NCBI RefSeq assembly: GCF_946478835.1 | Contig: NZ_CAMLDV010000181.1 | Span: 1 to 6,520, forward strand | Origin: an uncultured Bdellovibrio sp. | Lineage (GTDB): Bacteria; Bdellovibrionota; Bdellovibrionia; Bdellovibrionales; Bdellovibrionaceae | Length of the DNA stretch: 6,520 nucleotides | Direction: 5' to 3' | In this document: positions 1 to 5,954 of the stretch, in pieces | Numbering within the stretch: position 1 is the first letter of the stretch | Layout: each line of letters begins with the position of its first letter | Position numbers and translations under genes: made by a program | The notes under the pieces: model-generated | Seen by the model: the letters and a program-made list of their open reading frames with translations, nothing else | Told to the model about the DNA's origin: nothing | Databases searched by the model: none

Positions 1-35
1 GAGGAGCCGACAAGACCTACTTTGATTTTCTTCAC
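1..35 (-). CDS. dapB: 4-hydroxy-tetrahydrodipicolinate reductase, N-terminal fragment (cut by window edge)
   Basis: Only the first 11 codons and part of a twelfth are present. A GTG start at 35-33 overlaps the dapA stop (TGA, 34-32) as GTGA and reads MKKIKVGLVGS before the window ends. This is the usual start of DapB: a short lysine-rich lead, a beta strand, and the beginning of the Rossmann Gly-x-x-Gly-x-x-Gly loop that binds NAD(P)H. DapB reduces the DapA product to tetrahydrodipicolinate, so its place directly after dapA fits the pathway. The call rests on a short stretch plus context. Another Rossmann-fold enzyme starting here is possible but less likely. The rest of the gene lies outside the window. 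Confidence 0.8.
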   Translation of the reverse strand, partial: MKKIKVGLVGS

Positions 36-913
36 AGAACACCCACGCGTTGCATTTCAGCTTTCAATTTTTCTGTATGCTCAGGAGTGAGCTCCATCAT
101 CGGTAAACGCAATGAAGCAGAATCAATGATTCCCATCAAAGCCAACGCTTTTTTCACAGGGATTGGGTTGGCTTCCACAAAAAGTAAATTGATAAGATCC
201 ATGTATTTTTTGATATCCGCTTGCGCTTTATCAAACTGGCCTTCAAGCGCCCATTTTCTCCACTGAACCATTTGTTTTGGAATCACATGAGTCGCCACAG
301 AAATCACACCATGACCGCCGGCCTGAAGGAAATCCACGTAAGTACCGTCATCACCAGAAAGCATCACAAAATCTTTTCCGCAAGCTTTGATGATTTCTTT
401 TTCAAGATCAATTTTCCCTGACGCTTCTTTGATGCCAATAATACCTGGAACCTTCGAAAGATCGCCGATAGTTTTTGCTTCAAGAGACGTGATCGTGCGA
501 CCAGGAACATTGTAAAGAAGCGTTGGAATTTTCACAGACGTCGCAACAGTTTTAAAGTGCTCATACAAACCACGTTGCGGAGGTTTATTGTAATAAGGCA
601 CAACAACTAAAAGAGCATCACCACCCAGAGCTTCCGCTTTTTTAGAGTCTTCAATTGTTTTTGCTGTGCTGTTAGAACCTGTACCGATAATCAAAGGGAC
701 TTTATCGCCGCAGAACGAGCGAATGTGCTTAAATAATTCAGCCACTTCTTCCGAAGACAACGTCGGGCTTTCCGCTGTTGTTCCATTCACAACAAAACCA
801 TCAACGCCGCCATCGAGTTGTTGTTTCAACAGACGATCCAAAGACGCATAATCAATTTTGTCATTTTTAAACGGTGTTATTAAAGCTGTAAACGTGCCTT
901 TGAAATTTTTCAT
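32..913 (-). CDS. dapA: 4-hydroxy-tetrahydrodipicolinate synthase
   Basis: DapA condenses pyruvate with aspartate-4-semialdehyde, the first committed step to meso-DAP and lysine, in the cytoplasm. At 293 aa it matches the family length (E. coli 292) and is a full TIM-barrel. Visible signatures are NGTTAES at 43-49 (Thr45/Thr46 of the proton relay), PYYNKP at 106-111 (Tyr108, the tyrosine donated across the dimer), YNVPGRT at 134-140 (Tyr134 and Arg139, substrate carboxylate) and GIKEASG at 160-166 with Lys162 as the Schiff-base lysine. LSGDDG (185-190) and GGHGVISV (199-206) complete the core. The ATG at 913 overlaps the dapF stop as ATGA; GAGG at 924-921 is a usable ribosome site. The positions equivalent to E. 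coli His53, His56 and Glu84 of the lysine site are Ser54, Val57 and Lys85, so weak or absent lysine feedback is inferred. Other members of the NAL lyase family share the fold, but the flanking dapF and dapB settle the call. Confidence 0.97.
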   Translation of the reverse strand: MKNFKGTFTALITPFKNDKIDYASLDRLLKQQLDGGVDGFVVNGTTAESPTLSSEEVAELFKHIRSFCGDKVPLIIGTGSNSTAKTIEDSKKAEALGGDALLVVVPYYNKPPQRGLYEHFKTVATSVKIPTLLYNVPGRTITSLEAKTIGDLSKVPGIIGIKEASGKIDLEKEIIKACGKDFVMLSGDDGTYVDFLQAGGHGVISVATHVIPKQMVQWRKWALEGQFDKAQADIKKYMDLINLLFVEANPIPVKKALALMGIIDSASLRLPMMELTPEHTEKLKAEMQRVGVL

Positions 914-1773
914 CCGACCACCTCAAGATTGTATTTAAATTCTCCAACAAAAACGGCGTCACCAATCATCAATGGATGAGAGTCGCCTTCTAAGAAAACC
1001 ACCTGCATAAGGCCGCCAGGCATTTGCACTTCCACTTGTTTTTCGGAAGTCTCTTTTGCATACACCAAAGCCGCCGCAACAGCACCTGTGCCGCAAGCCA
1101 ATGTGTAATCTTCCACACCGCGCTCAAAAGTAACAGCTTTGATTTTTCCACGGCTGTCTTCCGCATAGAAAGTGACATTCGCACCCGAAGGACGCAAATC
1201 ATGGTGAGAGCGCGCTTCTCGGGCCATTTCTTTCAATGACGTCGCATCGGCGATATTGTGAATTTTTTGAACCAAATGCGGAACTCCGGTGTTCACCAAC
1301 GCAAACTCTTCTGTAGAGCTGGATTTCGTTTTAAGTTCAATGCGCTCTTGAATGAAGCGAGCTTCTGGCATACGCACGCGGATTTTTCCATCACCTAAAA
1401 TTTGTGCTGTGACAAGGCCTGCGCCTGTTTTAAATTTCAGCGTGCTTTTTTCTGGATTTGAACTTTCTAGATTTTCATAACAAAAACGGGCGGCACAACG
1501 AGCGGCATTGCCACACATTTCTGCTGTCGAGCCATCGTTATTGTAAAAGTCCCAAACAAAATCAAAACCGTCGCCACCGGATTGAATAAGAAGAAGGCCA
1601 TCAGTACTCACACCTAAAACACGATCGCAAACAAGTTTTGCGAAATTCGCGCGAGTCATGCCAAGATGTTTTTCGATGTCTTCCCAGGCAGATCCCTTGC
1701 GCGCATCAATCAAAGAAAACGTATTTCCTGCTCCCGACATTTTTGTGATGGTCACAGGCAGGAAGTTTTTCAT
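910..1773 (-). CDS. dapF: Diaminopimelate epimerase
   Basis: DapF interconverts LL- and meso-diaminopimelate without a cofactor, supplying meso-DAP for peptidoglycan and for lysine. At 287 aa it is slightly longer than the usual 270-280. Both catalytic cysteines are in context: Cys87 in MCGNAARC (86-93) and Cys227 in LACGTG (225-230). Further substrate-site matches are Asn17 in GAGNTF, Asn161 in NTGVPH, Asn199 in GANVTF and Glu217-Arg218 in FERG. The first motif departs from the common KMHGLGNDF pattern: here it is KMSGAGNTF, with His to Ser and Asp to Thr. The Asn of the GN pair is kept, so an active enzyme is still expected. The ATG at 1773 overlaps the stop of the upstream lipoprotein gene (ATGA, 1773-1770), with GGAGGAG at 1782-1776 as ribosome site. 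The stop overlaps the dapA start in the same way, so translational coupling through the three genes is likely. Confidence 0.97.
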   Translation of the reverse strand: MKNFLPVTITKMSGAGNTFSLIDARKGSAWEDIEKHLGMTRANFAKLVCDRVLGVSTDGLLLIQSGGDGFDFVWDFYNNDGSTAEMCGNAARCAARFCYENLESSNPEKSTLKFKTGAGLVTAQILGDGKIRVRMPEARFIQERIELKTKSSSTEEFALVNTGVPHLVQKIHNIADATSLKEMAREARSHHDLRPSGANVTFYAEDSRGKIKAVTFERGVEDYTLACGTGAVAAALVYAKETSEKQVEVQMPGGLMQVVFLEGDSHPLMIGDAVFVGEFKYNLEVVG

Positions 1774-1976
1774 CGCTCCTCCGTCTCAGCAGAAGAACTG
1801 TCCTCTTGATCGCGAGTTGTGGATTTTTTCGTGGGTTTCTTTTGAGCGTCTTTAAAAGTAGGTTCACCGCGTCCCAGCGGCGCGGGGTTGAGGGGTGGCA
1901 AAGGACGGCCTTTCACTCCACAACCCAGTGGCAATAAGAAAACCAAAATGAGGGCTATTTTATTCAGACGTTCCAT
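1770..1976 (-). CDS. lptM: Small LptM/YifL-like outer-membrane lipoprotein
   Basis: This 68-aa protein has a lipoprotein signal peptide: positive MERLNK, a hydrophobic core, then the lipobox LPLGC with the lipidated cysteine at 19. The mature protein begins CGVKGRPLPP, matching the CGxKGPLxxP start of LptM (E. coli YifL), followed by a low-complexity, Pro-, Lys- and acid-rich tail. In E. coli LptM binds the LptD/LptE complex and helps LptD assemble and form its disulfides, and its gene also lies directly upstream of dapF; this arrangement is conserved here. The start at 1976 lies 17 nt inside the end of the upstream TPR gene, with AAGGGG at 1986-1981 as ribosome site. The stop overlaps the dapF start by 4 nt. 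Glycine at +2 after the cysteine is compatible with sorting to the outer membrane. The family call rests on a short motif plus synteny; that it acts on LptD in this organism is inference. Confidence 0.8.
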   Translation of the reverse strand: MERLNKIALILVFLLPLGCGVKGRPLPPLNPAPLGRGEPTFKDAQKKPTKKSTTRDQEDSSSAETEER

Positions 1977-2826
1977 TCATCCCCTTAAGCTCGCTTTCCA
2001 CCTCAGTTAGGCGGCGGCAAAGCATGGGGTCTATCATATACTGTCTATACTGGTTCGCTGAAATGTTTTTGCAGGTCATCACGTATTTCTGAGCAATGTC
2101 TAGATTCGACTTTTTCTGCGCTTGATCGAACTTCCAGATCCAATAGAAAGACTCTGGGTACTTTTCGTCGGCTTTTTTCAGAGTTCCGAGAGCCTCTTGC
2201 GCCTTTGTAAGGTTTTTAGCAGACAAAAACTTATCCATTTCCAAAGCCAGCCAGAACTTTTGCTGCGGAGACTTCTTCATCGCCACAGTATCCGCGACCT
2301 TTTGGTATTCAAGCCATTTTCCCTGGCAGGCAAGGGCTTGAGCCATACTCAGTTTTAAATCTTCATCAAAACTCACTAGCGTGAGTTGTTTTTGTACAGC
2401 CTCCTGCGCATTTTTGCAGTCACCTTTAGCAATCATCAAACGCGCAAGCTCATTCACGATGGAGAAATTATCGGGCTCAATGCGCGAAGCTTCGCTCACT
2501 TTATCCAACGCCTGGTTCACGTCGGTTTTGCGCAAAGAAACACCGGTTTCAAAAAGTTGTTGGGCTTTATCACTAAAAAATATAGTCGAGACTTCAGCGA
2601 CGGTTTTTTTAAGTTCGGCAACGGCTTGGGGACGAGTTTCTTTTTGAATTGCGCTTGAGAGAATGTTCAAAGCCTGCTGGCGATCCCGCTGCAAACTTAA
2701 GTTGTACGCTTTTTCGATAATATCTTTGTAGGTCTCAGACTTACCGTTTTTTGTCTGAGCAAAAAGAGAAGGGCCAGAAAAGAGAAGAGCCACCCCAAGG
2801 GTGGCTCTTAGCAAAACCAATTTCAT
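1960..2826 (-). CDS. Secreted TPR-like repeat protein of unknown function
   Basis: The 288-aa protein starts with a Sec signal peptide (MKLVLLR, hydrophobic 8-17, likely cleavage after Ala23 in SLFA|QT), placing it in the periplasm or loosely at the outer membrane. The mature part is almost entirely alpha-helical. Helix pairs spaced like tetratricopeptide repeats are visible around 85-118 (AQQLFETGVSL, then ALDKVSEASRIEPDN), 119-152 (NELARLMIAKGD, then AQEAVQKQL) and, more loosely, 155-250. The motif IEPDN between repeats is typical of TPRs. Four cysteines (137, 167, 252, 270) could pair in the periplasm. No catalytic motif is seen, so a scaffold or binding role is the most that can be said. 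The ATG at 2826 is only 3 nt after the upstream stop, with no good Shine-Dalgarno, which suggests coupling to the upstream gene. A terminator-like hairpin falls within codons 6-14. Confidence 0.85.
   Translation of the reverse strand: MKLVLLRATLGVALLFSGPSLFAQTKNGKSETYKDIIEKAYNLSLQRDRQQALNILSSAIQKETRPQAVAELKKTVAEVSTIFFSDKAQQLFETGVSLRKTDVNQALDKVSEASRIEPDNFSIVNELARLMIAKGDCKNAQEAVQKQLTLVSFDEDLKLSMAQALACQGKWLEYQKVADTVAMKKSPQQKFWLALEMDKFLSAKNLTKAQEALGTLKKADEKYPESFYWIWKFDQAQKKSNLDIAQKYVMTCKNISANQYRQYMIDPMLCRRLTEVESELKGMNGTSE
2775..2809 (-). terminator. Terminator-like hairpin inside the start of the TPR gene (possible attenuator)
   Basis: Read on the minus strand, AAGAGCCACCC (2809-2799) and its exact complement GGGTGGCTCTT (2795-2785) form a perfect 11-bp stem around a 3-nt loop (2798-2796). 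The T-rich run CTCTTTTCT follows at 2784-2776. It starts 20 nt after the stop of the small secreted gene, where an intrinsic terminator would normally sit, yet it lies in the signal-peptide codons of the next gene. On the plus strand no T-run follows, so it would act only on leftward transcription. The T tract is interrupted by C residues, so partial termination with readthrough is more likely than a full stop. Function is inferred from structure only. Confidence 0.5.
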
Positions 2827-2829
2827 TAA

Positions 2830-3402
2830 TTAGTTCTTTTTGAAAGATTTCAAAACAACAGTCACTTCGCCGAATTGGCTTGGAGCAACTTGTTTCAACA
2901 TACCAGAAAGTGGAACTTGCTCTGGGTTGATCCATGCGTTGATTTCAGCGTTTTGCTCTTTGTCTTTAAGACGAGCGTGGATGCAATCGAAAGTTCCAGC
3001 AGGAACAGTGATTCTGTCTTCTTTAACGTCGATAACTTCAACATCTTGTTTTGGTGGTTGTTGTTCTTTACCGTTAACGATCATTTTTTTGATTTCACCA
3101 GTGTTTGGATCGATCAAAGTTTCAACTTTTTGTTTTCCAGCGAAACCAAGATCCATGTTTTGATCCATCCAGATGCCATCAGCAGCAACTGAACGAACTG
3201 CCATCGTCATAGATCCTTTGATGAATCCCATGTCGATGTTGTAGTTAGCTTGGTCGCCAACTTTCCAGTCCAAACCCATTGTTTGAGCTTGATCCATGAT
3301 AGCTGCGTTTTGGATGTTCGCAACAACTTCAACTGCAGACGGAGCTGCAACTGCATTGATAGAGAATGCAAGACCTAGAACGGCAATAAGAGCCTTAACC
3401 AT
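2830..3402 (-). CDS. Small secreted periplasmic protein, probably abundant, function unknown
   Basis: The 190-aa protein has a clear Sec signal peptide (MVKALIAVLGLAFSINAVAA, cleavage probably after Ala19 or Ala20). The mature protein looks beta-rich, with a single cysteine (Cys140). Two stretches are recognisable as a pattern of periplasmic beta-sheet proteins of the DUF3108/LolA-like kind: VPAGTFDC at 133-140, and AWINPEQVPLSGMLK at 156-170. The resemblance is from memory of the pattern and is not a firm family assignment. Codon choice is strongly uniform, with almost only ATC for Ile, AAC for Asn, GTT for Val and CAA for Gln, unlike queE and dapA. Together with the near-perfect ribosome site this suggests high expression. 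It lies 80 bp downstream of ftsK and 3 nt before the TPR gene, so it may be the first gene of the transcript leading into the dap genes. Confidence 0.85.
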   Translation of the reverse strand: MVKALIAVLGLAFSINAVAAPSAVEVVANIQNAAIMDQAQTMGLDWKVGDQANYNIDMGFIKGSMTMAVRSVAADGIWMDQNMDLGFAGKQKVETLIDPNTGEIKKMIVNGKEQQPPKQDVEVIDVKEDRITVPAGTFDCIHARLKDKEQNAEINAWINPEQVPLSGMLKQVAPSQFGEVTVVLKSFKKN

Positions 3403-3414
3403 AAATTCCTCCTT
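3403..3414 (-). promoter_or_regulatory. Strong ribosome binding site of the small secreted gene
   Basis: AAGGAGG at 3414-3408 is followed by the 5-nt spacer AATTT and the ATG at 3402-3400. This is the best Shine-Dalgarno in the window. It fixes the start codon, and with the A-rich leader just upstream (AAAAAGAAAAA near 3420-3431) predicts efficient initiation. Confidence 0.85.
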
Positions 3415-3435
3415 GAATGGTTTTTCTTTTTCGTT

Positions 3436-3474
3436 GTGTATTAATCACACCACGACCAAGGGAGGTACAGTCAA
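3436..3474 (-). promoter_or_regulatory. Candidate promoter/operator between ftsK and the small secreted gene
   Basis: On the minus strand TTGACT (3474-3469) matches the sigma-70 -35 box at five of six positions. TGTGAT (3449-3444) matches the -10 box at four of six, but the spacer is 19 bp, longer than the preferred 17. An AT-rich near-palindrome, GTGT-GATTAAT-ACAC (about 3450-3436), overlaps the -10 and could be an operator. The -35 lies only a few bases past the ftsK stop. No ftsK terminator is visible in this 80-bp gap, so readthrough from ftsK is also possible. The exact -10 is uncertain. Confidence 0.35.
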
Positions 3475-3482
3475 GGTTCAAA

Positions 3483-5861
3483 TCATTGTTCTCTAAAACT
3501 ACTCACTAAAACTTGACGCGGCTTGCTGCCGTTGGCTGGGCCGACAACACCTTCTTTTTCAAAGATTTCTATCAAACGCGCGGCGCGCGGATAGCCGAGT
3601 CTAAATTTTCTTTGAATCAAAGACGCAGAGATTTCTTTTTGTTCTGAAGCCCACGATAAAATTTCATCGTAGCGTTCGTCATACTCCTCGTCACCAAATC
3701 CAGAACCACCACCAGAATCACCAGCTTCAGCACCATCGCCACCTGCAAATCCATCCAGAGCACGCATCGCGAGTGGATCATACTCAGGCTCTGCTTGAGC
3801 TGCCCAGTGTTTCACAACGTTTCCGATTTCTTTATCTGACAAATAAGGTCCGTGATGACGAGTTGGTTTTCCCACGCCCGGAGCCTGGAAGAGCATATCT
3901 CCATTCGGAAGAAGACGTTCTGCACCTGAATCATCAATGATGATACGCGAATCCATTTTCGAAGCGACTTTCAAAGCCACACGACCTGGAATATTTGTTT
4001 TAATCAAACCCGTCACAACGTCTTTACGCGGAGACTGCGTTGCCACAATCAAATGAATACCGCAGGCGCGCGCTTTTTGTGTCAGACGCTGAATTGGTTC
4101 TTCGATGTTTTGTTTTTCAACGATCATCAAATCAGCCAACTCGTCGACAACGATCACGATGAAAGGAAGCGGTTGGAAGTAGTATTGTTCTAACTTCGCT
4201 TTTCCTTCTTCCAACTCCTGATTCACTTTTTCGTGTTCTTCAACTTCCGCTTTCGAAAGAGCGCCGGTCTTTTCATTGAAGGCTTCAATTTTACCAACGC
4301 CAAACTTCGACAAAGACTTATAGCGTTTTTCCATTTCACGAACAGCCCACTTTAAAGCTGTCGCTGCTTTCTTAGGTTCTGTCACGTGTGGAAGAACCAG
4401 GTGAGGCACCGTCGAGAACGGAGCTAAGTCGACCATTTTTGGATCGATCAACACAAGTCTTAAAGTTTTAGGAGAGTGACGGAAAAGAAGTCCAGTAATG
4501 ATCGAACCAACAAACACCGACTTACCAGAACCCGTTGTACCTGCGATCAATAAATGCGGCATCTTACGAAGATCAACAACTTTAGGTTCGCCGTCCACCG
4601 CGCGACCTACCGCCATTGGAAGAGCAAGGTCTTCACTCCAGAATGTGTCTTCGGCGATCAGGTCTTTATAATAAACCGTTTCACGCTTTAAGTTTGCGGT
4701 CTCGATACCAACAACATCTGTTCCTGGAATGTGACCGACAACGCGCACGGATTCAGAAGACAGTGCGAGGGAAAGATCGTCTTCAAGTTCCGAGATCTTG
4801 CTGATTTTAACGTCGGCGTTGGGTTTAAATTCATACATCGTAACCAGTGGACCTGGTTTCGCGTCTTGAATTTGTCCTTCAATAGAGAAGTTTTTAAGTT
4901 TCTCAACCAACGAATCCGCTTTTCTTTGAATCTCAGCCTTATCAATTTTAATACGCGACGCTGGAGGATCTTCTAACAATGCCAATTTCGGCATATCCCA
5001 ATTTTCAATACGACGCGGAGGTTTTGCCTTCATCACGACTTTACGTTTTTGCGCAAGCTTCACGGCCGGAACTTCTTCTTCGTCCTCTTCCTCTTCAGAT
5101 TCGTCATCAGCCTCATCCGCGGCCAGGGCCGCGTCTAAGTCGTCTTCCTCGTCCTTTTCTTCCTCTTCGTCTTTACCTACAAATTTTTTGTCAGAAAGAG
5201 GGAAGACCGTTTTAGGTTTTTCTTCTTTTACTTTCAAAGCTTTTGGTTTTTTTGTGTCTTTCACAAACATGCCGGCAAAGAACGCAGCAATTTTATCGCC
5301 GACTTTTTTCTTTTTAAGCATCGCCAAAAATCCGCGCGGAGTTTCCGTAAGCTCCTGCAAAGATTTTTCAAAGTAAAACACAACAAGCACAGCCATCAGT
5401 GACAACAAGATCACTTGAACGCCGATCGAGTTAAACGCGCGAATCAACGCTTGAGAAACTCCCAAACCTAAAAGACCGCCCAAATAAATTTGCTCGTGGA
5501 AAATCTTCGTATTTGGCAAATACAGGGACAGAAGAGCCGCGATATTTACGATTAATAACAGCGCCCACACGAAGCGAATATTTTTTAAATTGAGGGATTC
5601 TCCCTTAAAGCTCGCATAGGCCATTTTCAGACAGCTTCCGACGACAACCCAGGCCGCCAAGCCAAAGAATTGATAAAGCATATCGGCTAGAAAACTCCCC
5701 ACAATGCCACAATAATTTGAAGCTTTGAGGCCTTGTCCGATAGAATTCATGGAAGGGTCATAGGGATTGTAGCTTACCAGTGCGAGGGCGAGGAAAAGCC
5801 CTATGCCTAAAAAGCTAATAGCGATAACGTCCTGACGAAACTTTTTGAGGAATTGGTTCAT
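3483..5861 (-). CDS. ftsK: DNA translocase FtsK (divisome and chromosome segregation)
   Basis: FtsK anchors at the septum and pumps chromosomal DNA so that the terminus clears the division plane and dimers are resolved with Xer recombinases. At 792 aa it resembles the shorter FtsK/SpoIIIE proteins, not the 1329-aa E. coli one. About four membrane segments lie in 11-165. A linker (190-290) follows, holding a strongly acidic tract at 230-264. The motor covers about 300-690: Walker A GTTGSGKS at 441-448 and Walker B IVIVVDELADL at 568-578 with Asp573-Glu574. A Gly-rich hinge (704-722) leads to the winged-helix gamma domain (about 725-787; FRLGYPRAARL, GSKPRQVL) that reads polar KOPS-type sites and contacts XerD in E. 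coli. A usually invariant ATQRPSVDVITG is here ATQSPRKDVVTG. A charged helical stretch (534-560) precedes Walker B. The start at 5861 is kept because it provides the first membrane segment, though no Shine-Dalgarno lies at normal distance. Confidence 0.97.
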   Translation of the reverse strand: MNQFLKKFRQDVIAISFLGIGLFLALALVSYNPYDPSMNSIGQGLKASNYCGIVGSFLADMLYQFFGLAAWVVVGSCLKMAYASFKGESLNLKNIRFVWALLLIVNIAALLSLYLPNTKIFHEQIYLGGLLGLGVSQALIRAFNSIGVQVILLSLMAVLVVFYFEKSLQELTETPRGFLAMLKKKKVGDKIAAFFAGMFVKDTKKPKALKVKEEKPKTVFPLSDKKFVGKDEEEEKDEEDDLDAALAADEADDESEEEEDEEEVPAVKLAQKRKVVMKAKPPRRIENWDMPKLALLEDPPASRIKIDKAEIQRKADSLVEKLKNFSIEGQIQDAKPGPLVTMYEFKPNADVKISKISELEDDLSLALSSESVRVVGHIPGTDVVGIETANLKRETVYYKDLIAEDTFWSEDLALPMAVGRAVDGEPKVVDLRKMPHLLIAGTTGSGKSVFVGSIITGLLFRHSPKTLRLVLIDPKMVDLAPFSTVPHLVLPHVTEPKKAATALKWAVREMEKRYKSLSKFGVGKIEAFNEKTGALSKAEVEEHEKVNQELEEGKAKLEQYYFQPLPFIVIVVDELADLMIVEKQNIEEPIQRLTQKARACGIHLIVATQSPRKDVVTGLIKTNIPGRVALKVASKMDSRIIIDDSGAERLLPNGDMLFQAPGVGKPTRHHGPYLSDKEIGNVVKHWAAQAEPEYDPLAMRALDGFAGGDGAEAGDSGGGSGFGDEEYDERYDEILSWASEQKEISASLIQRKFRLGYPRAARLIEIFEKEGVVGPANGSKPRQVLVSSFREQ

Positions 5862-5954
5862 TTAAAAAATTTACGAAATTCCGCTGAGTTAGTCATGCTT
5901 ATGAAGCGTTCCTTGACTTAGGACCTGTGAGGGAGCACACATCAATCACTCTAT
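5862..5954. promoter_or_regulatory. Divergent intergenic region between ftsK and queE
   Basis: This 93-bp spacer must hold the 5' signals of both flanking genes. On the plus strand TTGACT at 5913-5918 is a plausible -35, but no convincing -10 lies 16-18 bp downstream. On the minus strand TTGATG (5945-5940) is a weak -35, with CCTAAG 17 bp on as a poor -10. Neither start codon has a Shine-Dalgarno at normal distance: GAGGGAG (5929-5935) is about 19 nt before the queE ATG, and the 14 nt before the ftsK ATG are almost all A and T. Promoter presence is inferred from geometry; exact positions are not resolved. Confidence 0.4.

Noticed and set aside
2381..2658. Two plus-strand frames of 88-90 aa opposite the TPR gene
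   Set aside because: They are antisense shadows of a coding region with a signal peptide and helical repeats; their composition is Cys/Phe/Ser-rich, as expected from reading the wrong strand.
2741..2935. 64-aa minus-strand frame bridging the secreted-protein and TPR genes
   Set aside because: It overlaps two well-supported genes in another frame, has no recognisable domain and no ribosome site of note.
2840..3192. Two plus-strand frames of 105-107 aa opposite the small secreted gene
   Set aside because: The strong codon bias of the minus-strand gene removes stops from the opposite frames; no domain or ribosome site supports them.
3575..3592. CG-alternating palindromic stretch in the ftsK 3' region
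   Set aside because: It encodes Pro-Arg-Ala-Ala-Arg-Leu of the conserved gamma domain; the CGC/GCG codons explain it.
5118..5133. GC-rich 7-bp inverted repeat (CGCGGCC-AG-GGCCGCG)
   Set aside because: It falls in the Ala-Ala-Leu-Ala-Ala codons of the FtsK linker and has no T-run after it; codon repetition explains it.
5897..5907. Small inverted repeat GCTT-ATG-AAGC in the divergent spacer
   Set aside because: A 4-bp arm is too short to distinguish from chance.
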